Source of the DNA: Gibbula magus
Lineage: Eukaryota; Mollusca; Gastropoda; Trochida; Trochidae
DNA: 64,000 nt
Assembly: GCA_936450465.1 (NCBI GenBank)
Contig: OW388289.1
Span: 78,480,593 to 78,544,592 of the forward strand
Reading direction: 5' to 3'
Every line of letters begins with the position of its first letter. The stretch's first letter is position 1. Of the stretch, positions 35,011 to 48,092 are shown piece by piece. Under the pieces are notes generated by a model that did not search any database, was not told where the DNA came from, and saw only the letters and a list, made by a program, of their open reading frames with translations. A program made the translations under genes and the position numbers.

Positions 35011-36359
35011 TATGATAAAGTGAAAGTGATCTAAAGGTTAAGGGCCCGCCGCTAACAGTAATGAAGCACTTCACATCAGTTGACATGCCCAGTCTTCTGT
35101 TACAGTCTTAGAATCTGTAGTCCGGGATGTCAGCATGTGAACAAATGATGAAAGTTAATTTCTTTTAAGTTACAATGGGAAAAGCTAAATAGTTCGATGT
35201 AGGTCGAGGTTTTCTGATATATACAATTCACTCTGTATGTAAATGGACATTTAAGGTATCATTGAAGTATGATATTATCACCTTCCCATACAAGTAACAT
35301 AACTCATTTCAATAGCAAATAAGCATGTCGTAGCACTGTTGAAGAACACTGATATAAACTACAAAACATGAACAAAGCACTAACTGACAACTCCACAAAA
35401 ATGGCATCCAACGTCCTTAAGGCACTTAACTGCACATTTGTGGTAAAATATAGTATTACATCAAAATATCAAAACTATAAGCACAATTCGATGGTTACCG
35501 ATAACTGCACTGTGGTGTTTGTCAAAACCTAAAGCAAAGGCGTAATTGCAGTAGACGTCCCTGCTGCTGATTTCGACCTATATATTGGCTTGCAACGTTA
35601 GAAATATGCCGATAGGGTTGCATTAATACATACCAGTTTAAATATATGTTTCTATTGTGTTTTCCTATTAGTTTAATTGTTCAGTACCTCTGTACCTGTT
35701 ATATACTGTAACATTGCCGTTATAGTATGGTCAAGTGAAAAAATTTTGAAAGCTGTTATTCATTTGGGAAATGGACTAATTCATTTTTCTCTCTCGAATT
35801 GTTAACATCTGCCAGACACGAAACAATTTATTAGATTTTAACCTGACATATTGTTTACAGCATCTCACACTTGGTAGTAATCATCCTTCCCCGTCAAGGC
35901 GTCTATACTAATAGTAAGCCCGTATGGTATGCCATGTCACATGTAACCAAACATTCTTCTCTCTCGCAGTCATTTGATAATTAAAAAAAAAGTCCAATCA
36001 AATGCGAATTTTCGTTTTTTTAATCAACGCAAACACAATAAGTCGCCTCAGGATCGTAAAAGTGAAACTGTAAACAAATATAATGAAATTGTTTTATGAG
36101 CGGTTATATTCTATGAAGTGAAATGTGCAGGTTTTTAACTATATAGTGTATAAACAATCGGGGAACATCTACAATCAGCCCGTATCCGAGTCTACAACTG
36201 ATGTGTATCATTGGTCCAATCTCTGATATATGTTGCTCCAAGGAGTTCACGAAAGTAAAAGGTCGAAGCCCAGCTGTTAGCTAGAAATATGACAAGGGGT
36301 TGAATACATTGTGTACAGATATAGCTTTTACCGTGGGGAGATTACATTAGCAGGCCCTT
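35011..36359. other. Noncoding stretch, nothing recognised
   Basis: No gene, RNA or repeat recognised. Confidence 0.4.
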
Positions 36360-36820
36360 TTAAAGGTGCATCCATTGTGTTTCATAAAATTTCATTTGGC
36401 TTTAATTTATGCCAACATACGACATGTGCTGATATCAGTTCAAATAATTTCACTCAACTTGCATATTCATCCCCAATCCCCAATATATAAAAATTACTAG
36501 TGTTCAATTAAAATCGAGTAACATCATTATACTTGTACAGAAACCGATACTACACATTCCATTTACATGCATAGTAGTTACAAGACCTATTAAACACTAT
36601 CAAATTAAAGTTTTCTTTTAGTCTATTGTAAATAAGTTTCCAAAATTACGTTTGACTAATTGACGCGCGCCACACGCGGTGAATTGTCCGGTTTTCGATC
36701 AGAAATCGATACTTTTACCTTAATATCGTCCGTATTTTCGGCAACAGTCAGTACTTCACGATAACATGACACAATTTGTAAAGTTTAGCATATGTGACCC
36801 CAAACAACACATACCTTTAA
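36360..36820. mobile_element. TTAA-flanked MITE, copy 1
   Basis: The element begins TTAA-AGGTGCATCCATTGTG and ends at ...catacct-TTAA (36817-36820). It aligns over its whole length with the element at 57922-58413: shared landmarks include tttcataaaattt, cattcatccccaatc, aattaaaatcgagtaacatc, attacgtttgact and tgacgcgcgcca. Its right terminal repeat has lost about a dozen bases relative to copy 2. No coding capacity. TTAA target sites are typical of piggyBac-type transposition, but the termini do not let me assign a superfamily. Confidence 0.8.
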
Positions 36821-36824
36821 CACG

Positions 36825-37200
36825 GTTATCGTGTATGACAGAACTGCCATGTTAGTTTTCGGGGAGGTATGAAAATGTTCCCTCAACCACGTGAAATTCC
36901 CGAAAATACTGCATGTTCAGATTCACCTAGACAGAATAATAGTTATAATATATACACATCACCTAAACTGGTTCACAAAACGTCAACACAATGTTGTACC
37001 TTCTATCAATTATTGTAATATGACATTTGGATATACATACTTCACGCGTACGCCTGTTTGTCAAGGTGTATTTAGATATGGATAGCATTGTTTTTTTTCA
37101 GTTTAATCTTAACGCTTTATCAGTGATCACACACATTCCAATATGACGTCCATACTAGTACCATCGTATTAACATATGTTAACCACACAATTTCTACTCC
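36825..37200. other. Noncoding spacer
   Basis: Nothing recognised. Confidence 0.35.
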
Positions 37201-38110
37201 TAAATGTTCTTCAGATGCACACAGCCATGACAGGGGCGATGCTGTTTTATTAGTGTAATAAAAAAACATGATCTTTATAACGTCAATACGTCAATTTGTA
37301 CCGTTATATTAACTTCGCTAATCATGCGACATCGGCACAAATCTCCCACATTAGTCCCGCCTATCCGACTGGCCCGGGGGAGCGGCGTTCCGACGTTTTC
37401 CGCTGTCCGTCCCCCCGCGCACATATCCCTCATTACTGGGGGACCCCGGGTTTGTTTGGGCACGTATAGGAAGCAAGTCAGTGCCGAGGCCTCATCGGAA
37501 AAGGTCGATTATTGTTCATTCACTCTGCGGGGGCCTTGCTTAACGAAAACCCTATTGTCACTATAAAGGTTCTAATTAGCGTCGTCTGCCAATTGATCTA
37601 CTGTATTTATGAAGCAACTAATTATCAATTTAACGGTTTCAATGTTTAGGCCAACCTCAAACGGACGATTTTCCTATTGCGGAAATAATCTTGGCCGTGC
37701 CTGCGCTCGAGTTGGTCTAGGAATAATTGTGATTTGACTAAACAGCCCAAACCGCCTGAAACAGGAAAGTAGACCCGTAGGTAAGTTCACAGAGATCAGC
37801 GGAAGTTGCGTGCAAATGAACCTCCACTCTAAAGAGCTCCAACAGCTCCTTGAACGGAAACGAGGCTAAGATGACGGCTCGAGTCCATGTGATTGTTTCT
37901 GGTTGATTTAGCGACTCTGCAGCACGGGCAAATATCATCCATTAGCATGGACTCTCATTACAAACCTCACAATCCACACAAAACACGACCAACGAGCCTG
38001 AAACTCGATGCAAATTAGAAAATAGTCTTCCCAGCACGATGTACGGCTAAATATGTGCCCCCCATCTCAATCGGAAATGATAGAACGTCAGGAAAGTGTT
38101 GAGAAGAAAA
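37201..38110. promoter_or_regulatory. GC-elevated island, candidate regulatory block
   Basis: Contains a notably GC-rich core (37360-37460) and CpGs in otherwise AT-rich sequence. Open frames on both strands (37275-37463 minus, 37324-37566 plus, 37738-37938 minus) have no domains. The type of element is unresolved. Confidence 0.3.
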
Positions 38111-38739
38111 TAATCTCAACGTGTTGTCTACCGTACATGTATAAAATCGATGGAATATAATATTTTTCTCGTGCATGAAGTCAAAGGTTTACATGCGATT
38201 CGTACTGTCTTCACAACGTAGTACGACATCACGGGGACTAACGCGCATGTTCTCGCGTGACAGTGTCGCCATTCCACATGAAAACAGTCTGTTTACAAAG
38301 ACCCTTGCTGAAAATACCGACATAAAAGCTTCTGGACAATGCCAAGATATGATAACGCTACATCAAACGACCAGTTTGTTCGTTCGAACAAATAACGAGC
38401 TTAATATGAATTGAAATCTTATTAAATGTCATTGTATTGGCCATCACGCGATTTAAGGAAAAATGTGATGAAATTTATGAAATATGATTAACTTCTTGAC
38501 ATGTCTCCGATAGGGTTTATAAGATTCGAGCATTATTGTTATAACTACCAGGAATACCACACATAAGAAAAGAAGATAATTGAATATAATGATAGAAGAT
38601 AAACAGACACACTTTTGTAAATGTCAACGGAGACACATAATTATCAACATATTTTCGAATTTTGCGTTTGAAAATATTCAAACCCTTTAATTTAGAGTCG
38701 TATTTATCATCACATTCATATATTCGACTATATTCCTTG

Positions 38740-39190
38740 AGTCCCGCTGTAAATGGAGAAGATGCGACCACTATTTTAGACATCCCACTGATAAAGACTT
38801 TCCTTTCAATTCTGACCTCAAAGTGAAGTAGATTTCTACCAAACAAGATACGAACAGCATTTCTGTCTCTCTATTAAAGTAGACGTTCCTTCACAAAGCA
38901 AGATTTGACAACTATTTGTGACTTTCCACTGAAGTAGATTTTCCCTTACAAATCAAAATGCGAGTATCATTTCTGACTTTTCAATTAAATAGATGGTTTT
39001 GATGCGACCATTGTTTCTGATTTTCTACTGAAGTAGAGGTTCTGTTACAGAGCAAAAAGGGGCTACTGTTTCTGACTTCCCACTGAAGTAGAAATCCCTT
39101 TACAAACCAAGATGCCGTCAGTATAATTAGCTGACTTTCCCCTGCATTAGATGTTCCGTTAAAAAGCCACTTTGTGTCTGACTTATATTA
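38740..39190. repeat. Degenerate tandem repeat of about 54 bp, about eight units
   Basis: A unit with the order tctgactttccactgaagtag, gttcc-tttacaaa, caagatgcgac recurs near 38825, 38877, 38931, 38985, 39030, 39084 and 39145, with steps of 45-61 bases. A displaced unit lies at 39705-39790. Divergence is high, so the array is old. Confidence 0.65.
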
Positions 39191-40640
39191 CAGAACAGTA
39201 TAATGTATCACATCTTAGAAAACTGTATGTGATTGATATATTGCCAGTTTTATAAAAATAGTTCCCAAGTCAACCCATTGCTGACCATAAAACCAATCAT
39301 TTAGATATACATTCTTGGTAAAACAGACCGTGATTTCCACATGGAGAAAGCGCTGCGTTGAGAATCTAGTAACTGCGTAGCCCATACGGACGATAGTCGG
39401 ATATCTCATTCAGTCTACCGCCCCTTTTACCTACTTTCCATTCGGACAAAGCCAGCACGAGTTGCCGTTCGCTATTTTCCCTTGCATATTACCAGGGTGT
39501 ATTCCATGTGCTTTACGTCACGACTTTTGGGAAGAAAGCAGTCCTTGACAATAAACAGTTCGAAGTTCAATAATGACGGCAAGGCAACATACAAAGTCAG
39601 GAAATGATTGCAATAGTAAGTAGGATGATTAATGTAAGTAATTCGTGCATACATTTGTGCCTGGTCAAATCAACATATTCATTTTATACAGATTTATCTT
39701 TTGTTTTAAAAATGCGACTATTGTTTTGTCTTCCAGCTGAACTAAAATGTTCTTTACAAAACAAGATGGAACTACCATTTGAAGTAGATAAAACTAGTCT
39801 TTTTCATTGTTATTCAGATCCTACTGATATTCGTATTCTATTTTGTATAGTGTCTTTATCAGTTTTGTAACTTTTTCAAAGTTAGATTTATTTGGTTGTG
39901 TAAAGATTCCATAACCGTATTGCAATCCTTCCCGAAGACCTAAACTTCAGTTACAAATAGTAACGGTAAAATGTATTCTTAACGATTTCAAAACCATTCG
40001 TGGTCACAAAATAAACAATCATGTTGATACGGATACTCGCAAAAATGTCAATAAATTGCTGAATTAGATAGTACTGTTATCTTATAGATACATGTGTCCT
40101 GAATCTAATAAGTCATACAAATTGCCAGTCAACACATAATTTGTTCACCGATTGACACCCCCTTGTGACACCGGGTGTTGAAACATTACGCCAATGAACG
40201 ACTCTCTGTAAAGCGACATGTTTCCCTGTTATCACTCAGCCTGGGTTTAATTATAATGATATTTCACTATATACGGAAATAAAGCACGAAAATAATTTTG
40301 CAACGCAGAACGTAGTAACTCACATATTAATTAACCTTGAGAAAAACAACATTTTATAAAGAATGTGGATTCATCAGTCAATCCAAAATGACACATTTAA
40401 CAGTACTTTTCAAAATAAATTAAGATTCAAGAATATTTATTCACGAGGATATCCGAGATATTTTACGTAAAACACATATCGATTATTTTTTTTAATATAC
40501 AAGGAAAGTAACTATTCAAGGAACAATTATTTTTTTGTGACCTTTCATTTAATTTATATCTAACACTCTAAACAAGCCAAAACGTGTTTATCATAACAGC
40601 AAAAAAAATACATTAAACCACAATAATTGTTTTTATAGAA
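39191..40640. other. AT-rich noncoding stretch
   Basis: Apart from the displaced 54-bp unit (39705-39790) nothing is recognised. Confidence 0.4.
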
Positions 40641-41640
40641 AAAAAAAACGTAAATTGTAAATAATCATGTTGACATATGTTTGCACTCATGAACATAAAA
40701 CTCCAAGGACGTGCACATCTTAGAATCGCTAGGACCGGTTTAAGATAACCGTGTTTTCGTAAGAAGTAGGTCTGGATCCGAAGACAGCACAGAAGCTGGG
40801 AAGAGTCAGGCATATTCTGTTTACAGCAATGTGTGATCCTGGCCCATTATTTACTATAAGCTGGATTGGATCGTTGGAGCCTGCAATGTCAGCAATGAGC
40901 TTAGATTTATCCTGTATTGTACTCGTACAGTGCCAGCTAATCCCGGACTAAAGGATGCTAGCTCGCTCACGGTACACCGGCTATCGATCAGACACGGGAT
41001 GGGGGACTCGCGGTTAGACGTGGGTAGATCTGGCTTATACTCCAGCGCTGTCATGTCCCACTGTCTTATGGCTTTTGTCACGGGTTTAAGCAGTGCTTAA
41101 TTCTAACTTGTCACCCCCACATTTCATTCTTAAATCCTTAATTCAATAAATCGCTCGTTGAGTGGAATCGTTGTAATGTTACCGCCGTTTCCGCCACGTG
41201 ACACCGAAGGTGGGCTCGTTTGGCAGGATTACTTCCCCTTACCTAGGCACAAAGCGACACCTGGGGTTGGGAATTGTGAATAAAGGTCTAAAACCACAGG
41301 TCAAATTTCCGCTGTAGGATTTTAATAGGATTTGATGATTAAAGACACTGAGATTGATGTAGACGCAGTAGTTATAATGAGCGCTAATTATATTTATTAA
41401 GTAGAACCCACACGAGCATGACATCTAATTGCGGGTACATCTTATACGGCTTTACGTAAGACAGAATAAAGTGTAACGAGCGGACGTTAAACGCTGGTAA
41501 CAGAATGCTTGTAACACGGTGTAATTGCCTTGAGGAAATAGAAGCTTCTGCTGACTGCGATTAGTTGCGAGGAAAGTATTTGCGAATCACATCCAAACTG
41601 TTAGGTCAACACAACAAACTTAGGTGGGTGTTGTGTCAGA
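40641..41640. promoter_or_regulatory. GC-elevated block, candidate regulatory region
   Basis: Mixed-composition, non-repetitive sequence with an E-box CCACGTGAC near 41196-41204. Frames at 40854-41081 and 41239-41424 (minus) show no motif. Confidence 0.25.
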
Positions 41641-42179
41641 TTTACCGTTAAAATTTATGGTTTTGGTAGATTGAATTTAAATAAAGGCAAATAAATTGAT
41701 GTCAACATTTCGTTATAAAATTTTGCAATTTTGAACTTTGAAATAAAGTTACGTACTGAAACGGGAGTCATTTCAAACGAATGCCATCAATACCGTTTCA
41801 CGTCAAATTCTACTCTTTGTATTTGGTTGTAATCTTTGATAAGTTAGAAACACAGTAATAATTATATTTTTATATTTGCATTTTGATCTTGGTCTGATGA
41901 TTAAATTAAATAAACCCGGGAGAAGAATTTAGCTTTAGAAATCAATTGAAATATCAAATTAATATATTAACACTAAATACAAATCAAATAATCCTTTTCA
42001 AATGAATCAAATATTTAAAAAAAATACTTTTTAAAAAGTTCGTAAAGTTTGAAATTGATTAACACGTGTTTAATTATGCTTAAAACGACATTTGCCTTAA
42101 TGACATTTTATAAATGTTGCATGAACACGAAGTTCAGAAAGCAAGAATTTATTTGACATATCACAACTACAATCTCGCC

Positions 42180-42640
42180 TTATACTCACTCCTCCATCTA
42201 AATACAGGTTGCATGCTTATGGATAGTTTTCGCTAAGGTCGATCATAAAATGATCGCCATCTTTAATCGGATTGCCGCGTCACTAATTGTTCCCTCGTCG
42301 ACGTTTTACAAAGGAAAGATTAATTCTCTAAGAGTAAAATTATGTTCTAGTAGCATCCTATTATGAGATTGGATGAACTGATCGATTGGCGCTGAGTGAA
42401 ATCTCGTTATTCCATCCTCACCTGGGATATTGACATGCGAACAAATAGAAAATATTAGTTATAAACGTTTACATGTGTTTAATAACCACTGGTTGGTTCT
42501 TTACGTGTTGCCGACGTGAAAGAAGACAATGGGGTTATGTGAGGGGCGGGGAATATTGATATTAACCAATGGGGCGTGGCATGAGACTAAAGCGGAACCG
42601 ATGGTAAACACGACTGACAGCTGAACTGGAAACTTGGAAA
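42180..42640. promoter_or_regulatory. GC-elevated block, candidate regulatory region
   Basis: Non-repetitive block between AT-rich flanks; no open frame with a motif. Includes a short inverted repeat gatcat-aaaatgatc near 42241. Confidence 0.25.
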
Positions 42641-43129
42641 GTGGTCATATTAAAACAGTATTTCATTTCTTGAGTCAACATCATTAGTTAATTAGTTAAG
42701 TTATTGATAAATATGATCGTAATTGCGCTTAAATACATTTTTCTGTGATAAAATCCCTGTTTGTGTACAACCAAAACACTTTTTATTTACTTGAATTCAT
42801 ATTGTTAGTGACATTATCTTCAAATAATTTGTCGTCAAATTTACTATTTAAGACAAGATGCGATTTAAGAACCATTTGGAAATATAATATAACCGTATCC
42901 TTACTTGAATTCCTGAATATTTACTCACAGTGGAAACCTTTTAAACGATATCGAAGTGACAAAGTAAATACTTAAAACTCGACAGAATACACCATCTGTG
43001 GTCAAATGGGTAAAATATTGTTGAATTAGAGAGCACCAAGCATATCACCTTGTCCCTTCACGAGGTTTCTCAAGCGTACATGACCGTGTTACCTAATAAA
43101 CTTGTTCTGTTATTGTATTGTTTCTCAAA

Positions 43130-43530
43130 TCCTTCTCTTCCAAATTTACTGCAACACATTTGCCAAGGTTTAATTTCAGGGCTGATTGGGTCTGATACGA
43201 TAAACGCGCTTCATTACGTGACCGACAGCTTGAGACGCAGACGACAAAAATTTCTCCGTTAGATGGCGCTGTGTCTTGTGCTGGCAAGTGTTGATGCCTG
43301 CGGCAGACGATCAGAATGGAGGGTGTGGCGGGGAAATCTGACAACAGGGGACACGATGCATTTACAGAATGTAAAACACAAATTACTCCGTGAATAAATC
43401 AAGGGGTAAATAGTTCCGTTTAAGACTCCTTTAATGACTTTCAAACGTGTGCTCGTCACCCCAGGTATGTGTTAATTTTCCTGAAACTTCCTACAACTTC
43501 CGGTATGATAGGCTACCGGAAGTTCTTACG
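43130..43530. promoter_or_regulatory. Candidate regulatory block with paired ETS sites
   Basis: At 43495-43505 and 43514-43524 AACTTCCGGTA and TACCGGAAGTT form a perfect 11-base inverted repeat with an 8-base spacer. Each arm holds ACCGGAAGT, the optimal class I ETS site. A third ETS-like AACTTCCTA sits just before (43485-43493). Short frames in the block lack motifs. Confidence 0.4.
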
Positions 43531-44099
43531 CGTGTAAATGTATTCCTTAAATTATAAGTGAGAAATGACTGGATTCGATTGCCACGTGGGTATGCTGACT
43601 ACTCTCCACATGCGGCAAATTAGAATTAGGTTTCAGGATACGTTTCGTGGGATAACTTCCCCTGAATAAGATTAGCTTGGTTACCATTGAGGAAAAAAAT
43701 ATATACTGAATCATACAACGTAAAATGTTTGTTGCTTTCCTTTGACGTGGTCCATAGTTCGATACCTTTGGATTGCTTGATGACAAACCAGATTAAACAC
43801 ATTTTCAAACTTTTACAAGTAGGTCTATATTTCACAAACTAACGTATTACTGATTTCGATAGTTTTCAATGGCTTTTTAATTGTATCAGTCTCTGTAATT
43901 AGTCTATACTGACCCTGATTGTACCGAATATCTGTTCGTTCGAATAAATATTTAACACATTAAAACTCTGAATGTTTTAACTATTGCGGAATCGCAAAAT
44001 GCATATTCGTGAAATTCAATGCATTTCAGAAGATTTATGTTATTTTCGTGTATGGCTATTAACTGAAAGCACACAATAATTCTTGAGAATATTTCCCAA

Positions 44100-44935
44100 A
44101 GAGGGAAGACTCAGTTATCCCTATCACAGTTTGTGTTAATTCGAAAATCAGAATTTCTGCACACGGAGCGAAGGGAAAATGAAGCATCTGTGCTCACTTG
44201 CTACATGAAAGGGAAACAGAGAAATTGGTGAAATTGACACATTACAGCTGTCAGTCAAAGTTCTGCAAGCACAAAGAAATAAATGTCGGGAGCTTGCGAG
44301 TGGCAAGTATTTAGTGGTGTTATCAGGTGAACGAGGCGGGATGAAAATTGATGGTGAAATTTACAACAAACGCTTTCTCGTGTCGTTTCATTTGGAAACA
44401 CGAGAATCTCTCCCCTCCCATTCCCGCCTGCTCTGCTCCGACTGAGGGCTGCGAGTACAAGCCTTTGTCTTAACTTGTCGTTAGGAATACACAATTCTCG
44501 TCTTGAAAACGAAGAGAGATTTCCCCAGGGCTTTTCTATTTGTAGCCAAATGAGCAAGCGATGCCGCCCGGTACACTTATCGTCAGCATTAGCGCTGAAT
44601 CGGGGCCAATCTTACAACCACTCAGAAACCCATTCTGCAAATGTCATAAAATTGGGCGAAGAATTGGAGGATATTTCAAACACTGAAAAAGCAAAATTGT
44701 GCGCTAATTGAGAAAATTAGTGAAATATACTGGGTGAGTTAGTGTTGAATGGCCGGGTCAAACACGCGTTATCCTCGAGCGTAGATTATGGGTGTTCTTT
44801 GTTACAGATAATTTCATTAGCCGCTCTGCGGTGATGGACTAAGTGCTAAGGCCCCGGGCGACGCTTGACGCTCGTCCCCTCTCCCTGCTCACTGCTGCTC
44901 ATTTCACTGGACAGTCAGTCTCCTGCTCCGTCCTT
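44100..44935. promoter_or_regulatory. GC-elevated island, candidate regulatory block
   Basis: About 0.8 kb of mixed, non-repetitive sequence. Overlapping frames on opposite strands (44255-44557 minus, 44475-44711 plus) show no domain, so no gene is called. Confidence 0.25.
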
Positions 44936-46288
44936 TACTTTACATACAGCATGTTCACACTCGATACCCTTTCATATCAGTTTTAATGTGTTTTACACAT
45001 GTTAAAATCCACCTAATGAAGAAATAAGCTTTTACTACGAAATGTCCTTTATGATGCAATAAAGAAGTTGTTACCCAGACAATCTTCTTGTTCTTATGCT
45101 AAAAAGTATCCTAAATACATTATCCATATGATATAATATACAAGTAAACGCTTGATATAAAGTTTCATTACGGTTTGAAATTAAAAGTGATTTGCTCATT
45201 CTGTTACTCTATACCTATACGCACCAACTGTTTGGTTTAAAAGGAACATTTATTTTATGTAAAACTATCAACATTTCACAGGTTTCTTGTACATGCTTGT
45301 ATTTGCTTATCAATGTCAGTTTGTTTACCACAGTCTTTTACTATCGTGAGATGTGATTTACTGAAGTTGTAACTCCATATTGGATGTGATATACCAGAAG
45401 TTATACTATCAAACAACTGTTATTTCCAATGTGTAGACCCAAAATGTATGATTCATTTAAAATCAAACACATCATTGCGCCTTCTTGAAATTTAAAAGAT
45501 AGGAAAAACACCTAATCGGTACTTCTATTTGTTTTCTAGTTCCCTAGTACAAGTAAAAAAATTACAGAAATCCAGAAATTCTTCTTTTCTTTTGTTAATA
45601 AGATAACAGTAAGAACATATCTGGTAAAGATTAATTATAATATCAGGCAATTAAAGAAAAGGAATTTTGCTGAAATTCTGCAGTTATATCAACGATCGAA
45701 GACGACAATGTTAACTGTTTTTAAAAGCCCGAACTAAATATCATGCAAAGTTAAGAATATGTTTAAATATCCATTAGTGTATGCGAAGTAATTTTCTACA
45801 ATGTTCTTATACAAGGCAAAGCAAACAGTTCATGTTTAGAAAGCATTTCACGGGCTTTAGGCAAACTGGACATATGTTTGTTTGATGTTTTGAAATACCT
45901 GAAAGCTTATCAATCCATCTTCACGTGCACCTGTGTGTTTATGGTGTGTATTATCTGATTATATTCACTCTGCGTGGAAAGGGGTTCACTTATGGGGTAA
46001 TATATCACATTGGAGAATAGCACACATTATCACTAAACGAGAGAGCAAAGAAATGTGTGTTTTGTTCAGATTTACGCGAAAAACAGATCAAGCGAAGGCA
46101 GAACACATTTATTCCTACTACTTGACAAGTGTATGTGATTTTTTCCGATAAAATATTTTCATGCCCTTTTAAGTGTGGTAACGATAAACAGAAATACAAG
46201 CGTCACTGACGATACGATGGTTACATTAGATGCGTGATAAGACGCTTGATTGATAGTCCCTTGTTGAAAATAATGGCTCTGAGTCGAC
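44936..46288. other. AT-rich noncoding stretch
   Basis: Nothing recognised. Confidence 0.4.
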
Positions 46289-46648
46289 TCTCACCTGTAA
46301 GATAGAACACCCCACCTGTAACATAGAGCGTCTCACCTGTAAGATTTAACGTCTCACCTGTAAGATAGAACGTCTCACCTGTAAGATAGAACGTCTCACC
46401 TGTAAGATATAACGTCTCACCTGTAAGATAGAACAGCCCACCTGTAAGATAGAACGTCTCACCTGTAAGAGAGAACGTCTCACATGTAAGATAGAACGTC
46501 TCATCTGTAAGATAGAACGTCTCACCTGTAAGATAGAACGTCTCACGTGTAAGAAAGAACGTCTCACCTGTGAGATAGAACAACCCACCTGTAAGATAGA
46601 ACGTCTCACCTGTAAGATAGAACGTCTAACATGTAGATAGAACGTCTC
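46289..46648. repeat. 21-bp minisatellite, about 17 copies
   Basis: The unit tctcacctgtaagatagaac plus one base repeats at 21-base steps with scattered substitutions. The period is divisible by three, so the minus strand reads ETFYLTG in series; this is not a gene. On minus each typical unit contains TCTTACAGGTGAGA, which resembles a 3' splice site fused to a 5' splice site; on plus it holds the E-box CACCTG. Confidence 0.95.
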
Positions 46649-47149
46649 GATATTGATTCGATATTCGTAACGTTTTAACTATTAATTCCAACACTTTTTT
46701 CAACTATTTTCACATCTCGTAAACTCGAAATAAAATATTCGAACATGGTAACCCAAACATTCTAAGCGACATGCGAAAGTATGCGATTATAATTTTTATC
46801 GTTATTTTAACGATAAACTTTAGTGTAAATTATATCTTATATAATTAAGTTAATCAAATCATAAGAAACACATATTTGATATAATTTATCAAGATATGGT
46901 TCATTTCTAATCTAATCTAATTTAACGATAAAATGATGATACGATTTGACTTTAACAATATTCTTGGAGAGGTATTCATAACAATGCTATCTCGTTAAAG
47001 CTGTTTAAAGAATCCGTAGACATAAATATATTGTATCTAGACAATTTCAACTTTATCATGCAGAAACATGGTCCTTTACATTTCAAATACGTTTTGGAAG
47101 CAGGTTCTTTTCCTGTGGTCGAACTTGTTGTGTTGTTTAAAAAATGAAG

Positions 47150-48092
47150 GAAGCGACGAGGAAATGATGATAAAATCTATTTGGGGGTGAGACTGTTTAT
47201 ATCCAACATTGGCACAAAAAAGGTATACCATATATATTAGATATGCTTGATAAAGATGGAAGAATGTATGAATATAGAGATTTTGTGAAAAGATACAACA
47301 TAAGAACAGATTTCTTGACCTACGAAGGAATTAAGAAATCAGTGTCATCTTTTTAGGCAATATCAATTCCTGTGCTAAACACATATTTAGGCCCTTTCTG
47401 CCTTTCAATATGTTGATAATAAATAACCATCAAAGTTGTTTATTTCATATTACTTTATAGAATCCAAAACTAAGAAAACGCAAGACATTTTTAAGTGGAA
47501 AGAACATTTTCAAAAGGAATATACTGAAACAGGGTGGAAAAAACATTAATCAAATGGCAAAAAGGTGTAGTAAACTTAGATGGTTCCAATTCAAGATCAT
47601 TCACAACTAGATAATGAGTACAAATATACTATTGTTCAAGATGAGATGTTGAATCACCAGCATGAGTTCTATGTACTGACCAACTTGGAACTATTTTCCA
47701 TCACTATTGTGTTGTATTCTTGTTAATATGTAAAAATCATATGGAGACAACTTTCAGAATGGCTTGCCAATTATACAGAAGGAAACATTGATCTCAATGA
47801 GGAAAACATTAGATTTAAGCGTAAAAACAACAACCTATTGAATGCAAATTGTTATAAAAATTAATACGTTACAGATGCAATACCAAAAAAAACTTTAAAC
47901 AATTACAATAAGAATTTTAAGATATTATTTCAAATTGTGCATATGCAAGCTTCCACACATTCTGGTCATCACTTCATATGCTTTTTAGAAATCATGTATG
48001 ACTATGCCATATTTAACTTGACATATACAATATGCACAATTACTTGTTTGTATCTTGAAATGTATGGACATATATACAAATGGAAATAAAAA
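47150..48092 (+). pseudogene. Decayed LINE ORF2 C-terminus and 3' tail (L1/Tx1-like)
   Basis: Broken plus-strand frames match the end of L1/Tx1-type ORF2 proteins in the right order. VYIQHWHKKGIPYILDMLDK and the following DFVKRYNIRTDFLTYEG (about 47196-47325) correspond to the KGI..I.DLLD...F..K/Y segment. LRWFQFKIIHN (about 47578-47612) corresponds to the LQ/RxxIxHR segment, and VKIIWRQLSEWL (about 47730-47766) to the FW.xLxxWL segment. Stops and frameshifts lie between. A 3' tail with AATAAA (about 48083-48089) probably marks the element end. Reverse-transcriptase and endonuclease domains are absent: a 5'-truncated, old insertion. Family placement is by motif order only. Confidence 0.75.

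Noticed and set aside
38175..38414. 79-codon plus-strand frame starting at ATG
   Set aside because: Composition is mildly protein-like, but there are no motifs, splice context or neighbouring signals; chance is the simpler explanation.
46221..46609. Minus-strand frames reading ETFYLTG or RRSILQV in series
   Set aside because: Produced by the 21-bp minisatellite, whose period is a multiple of three.
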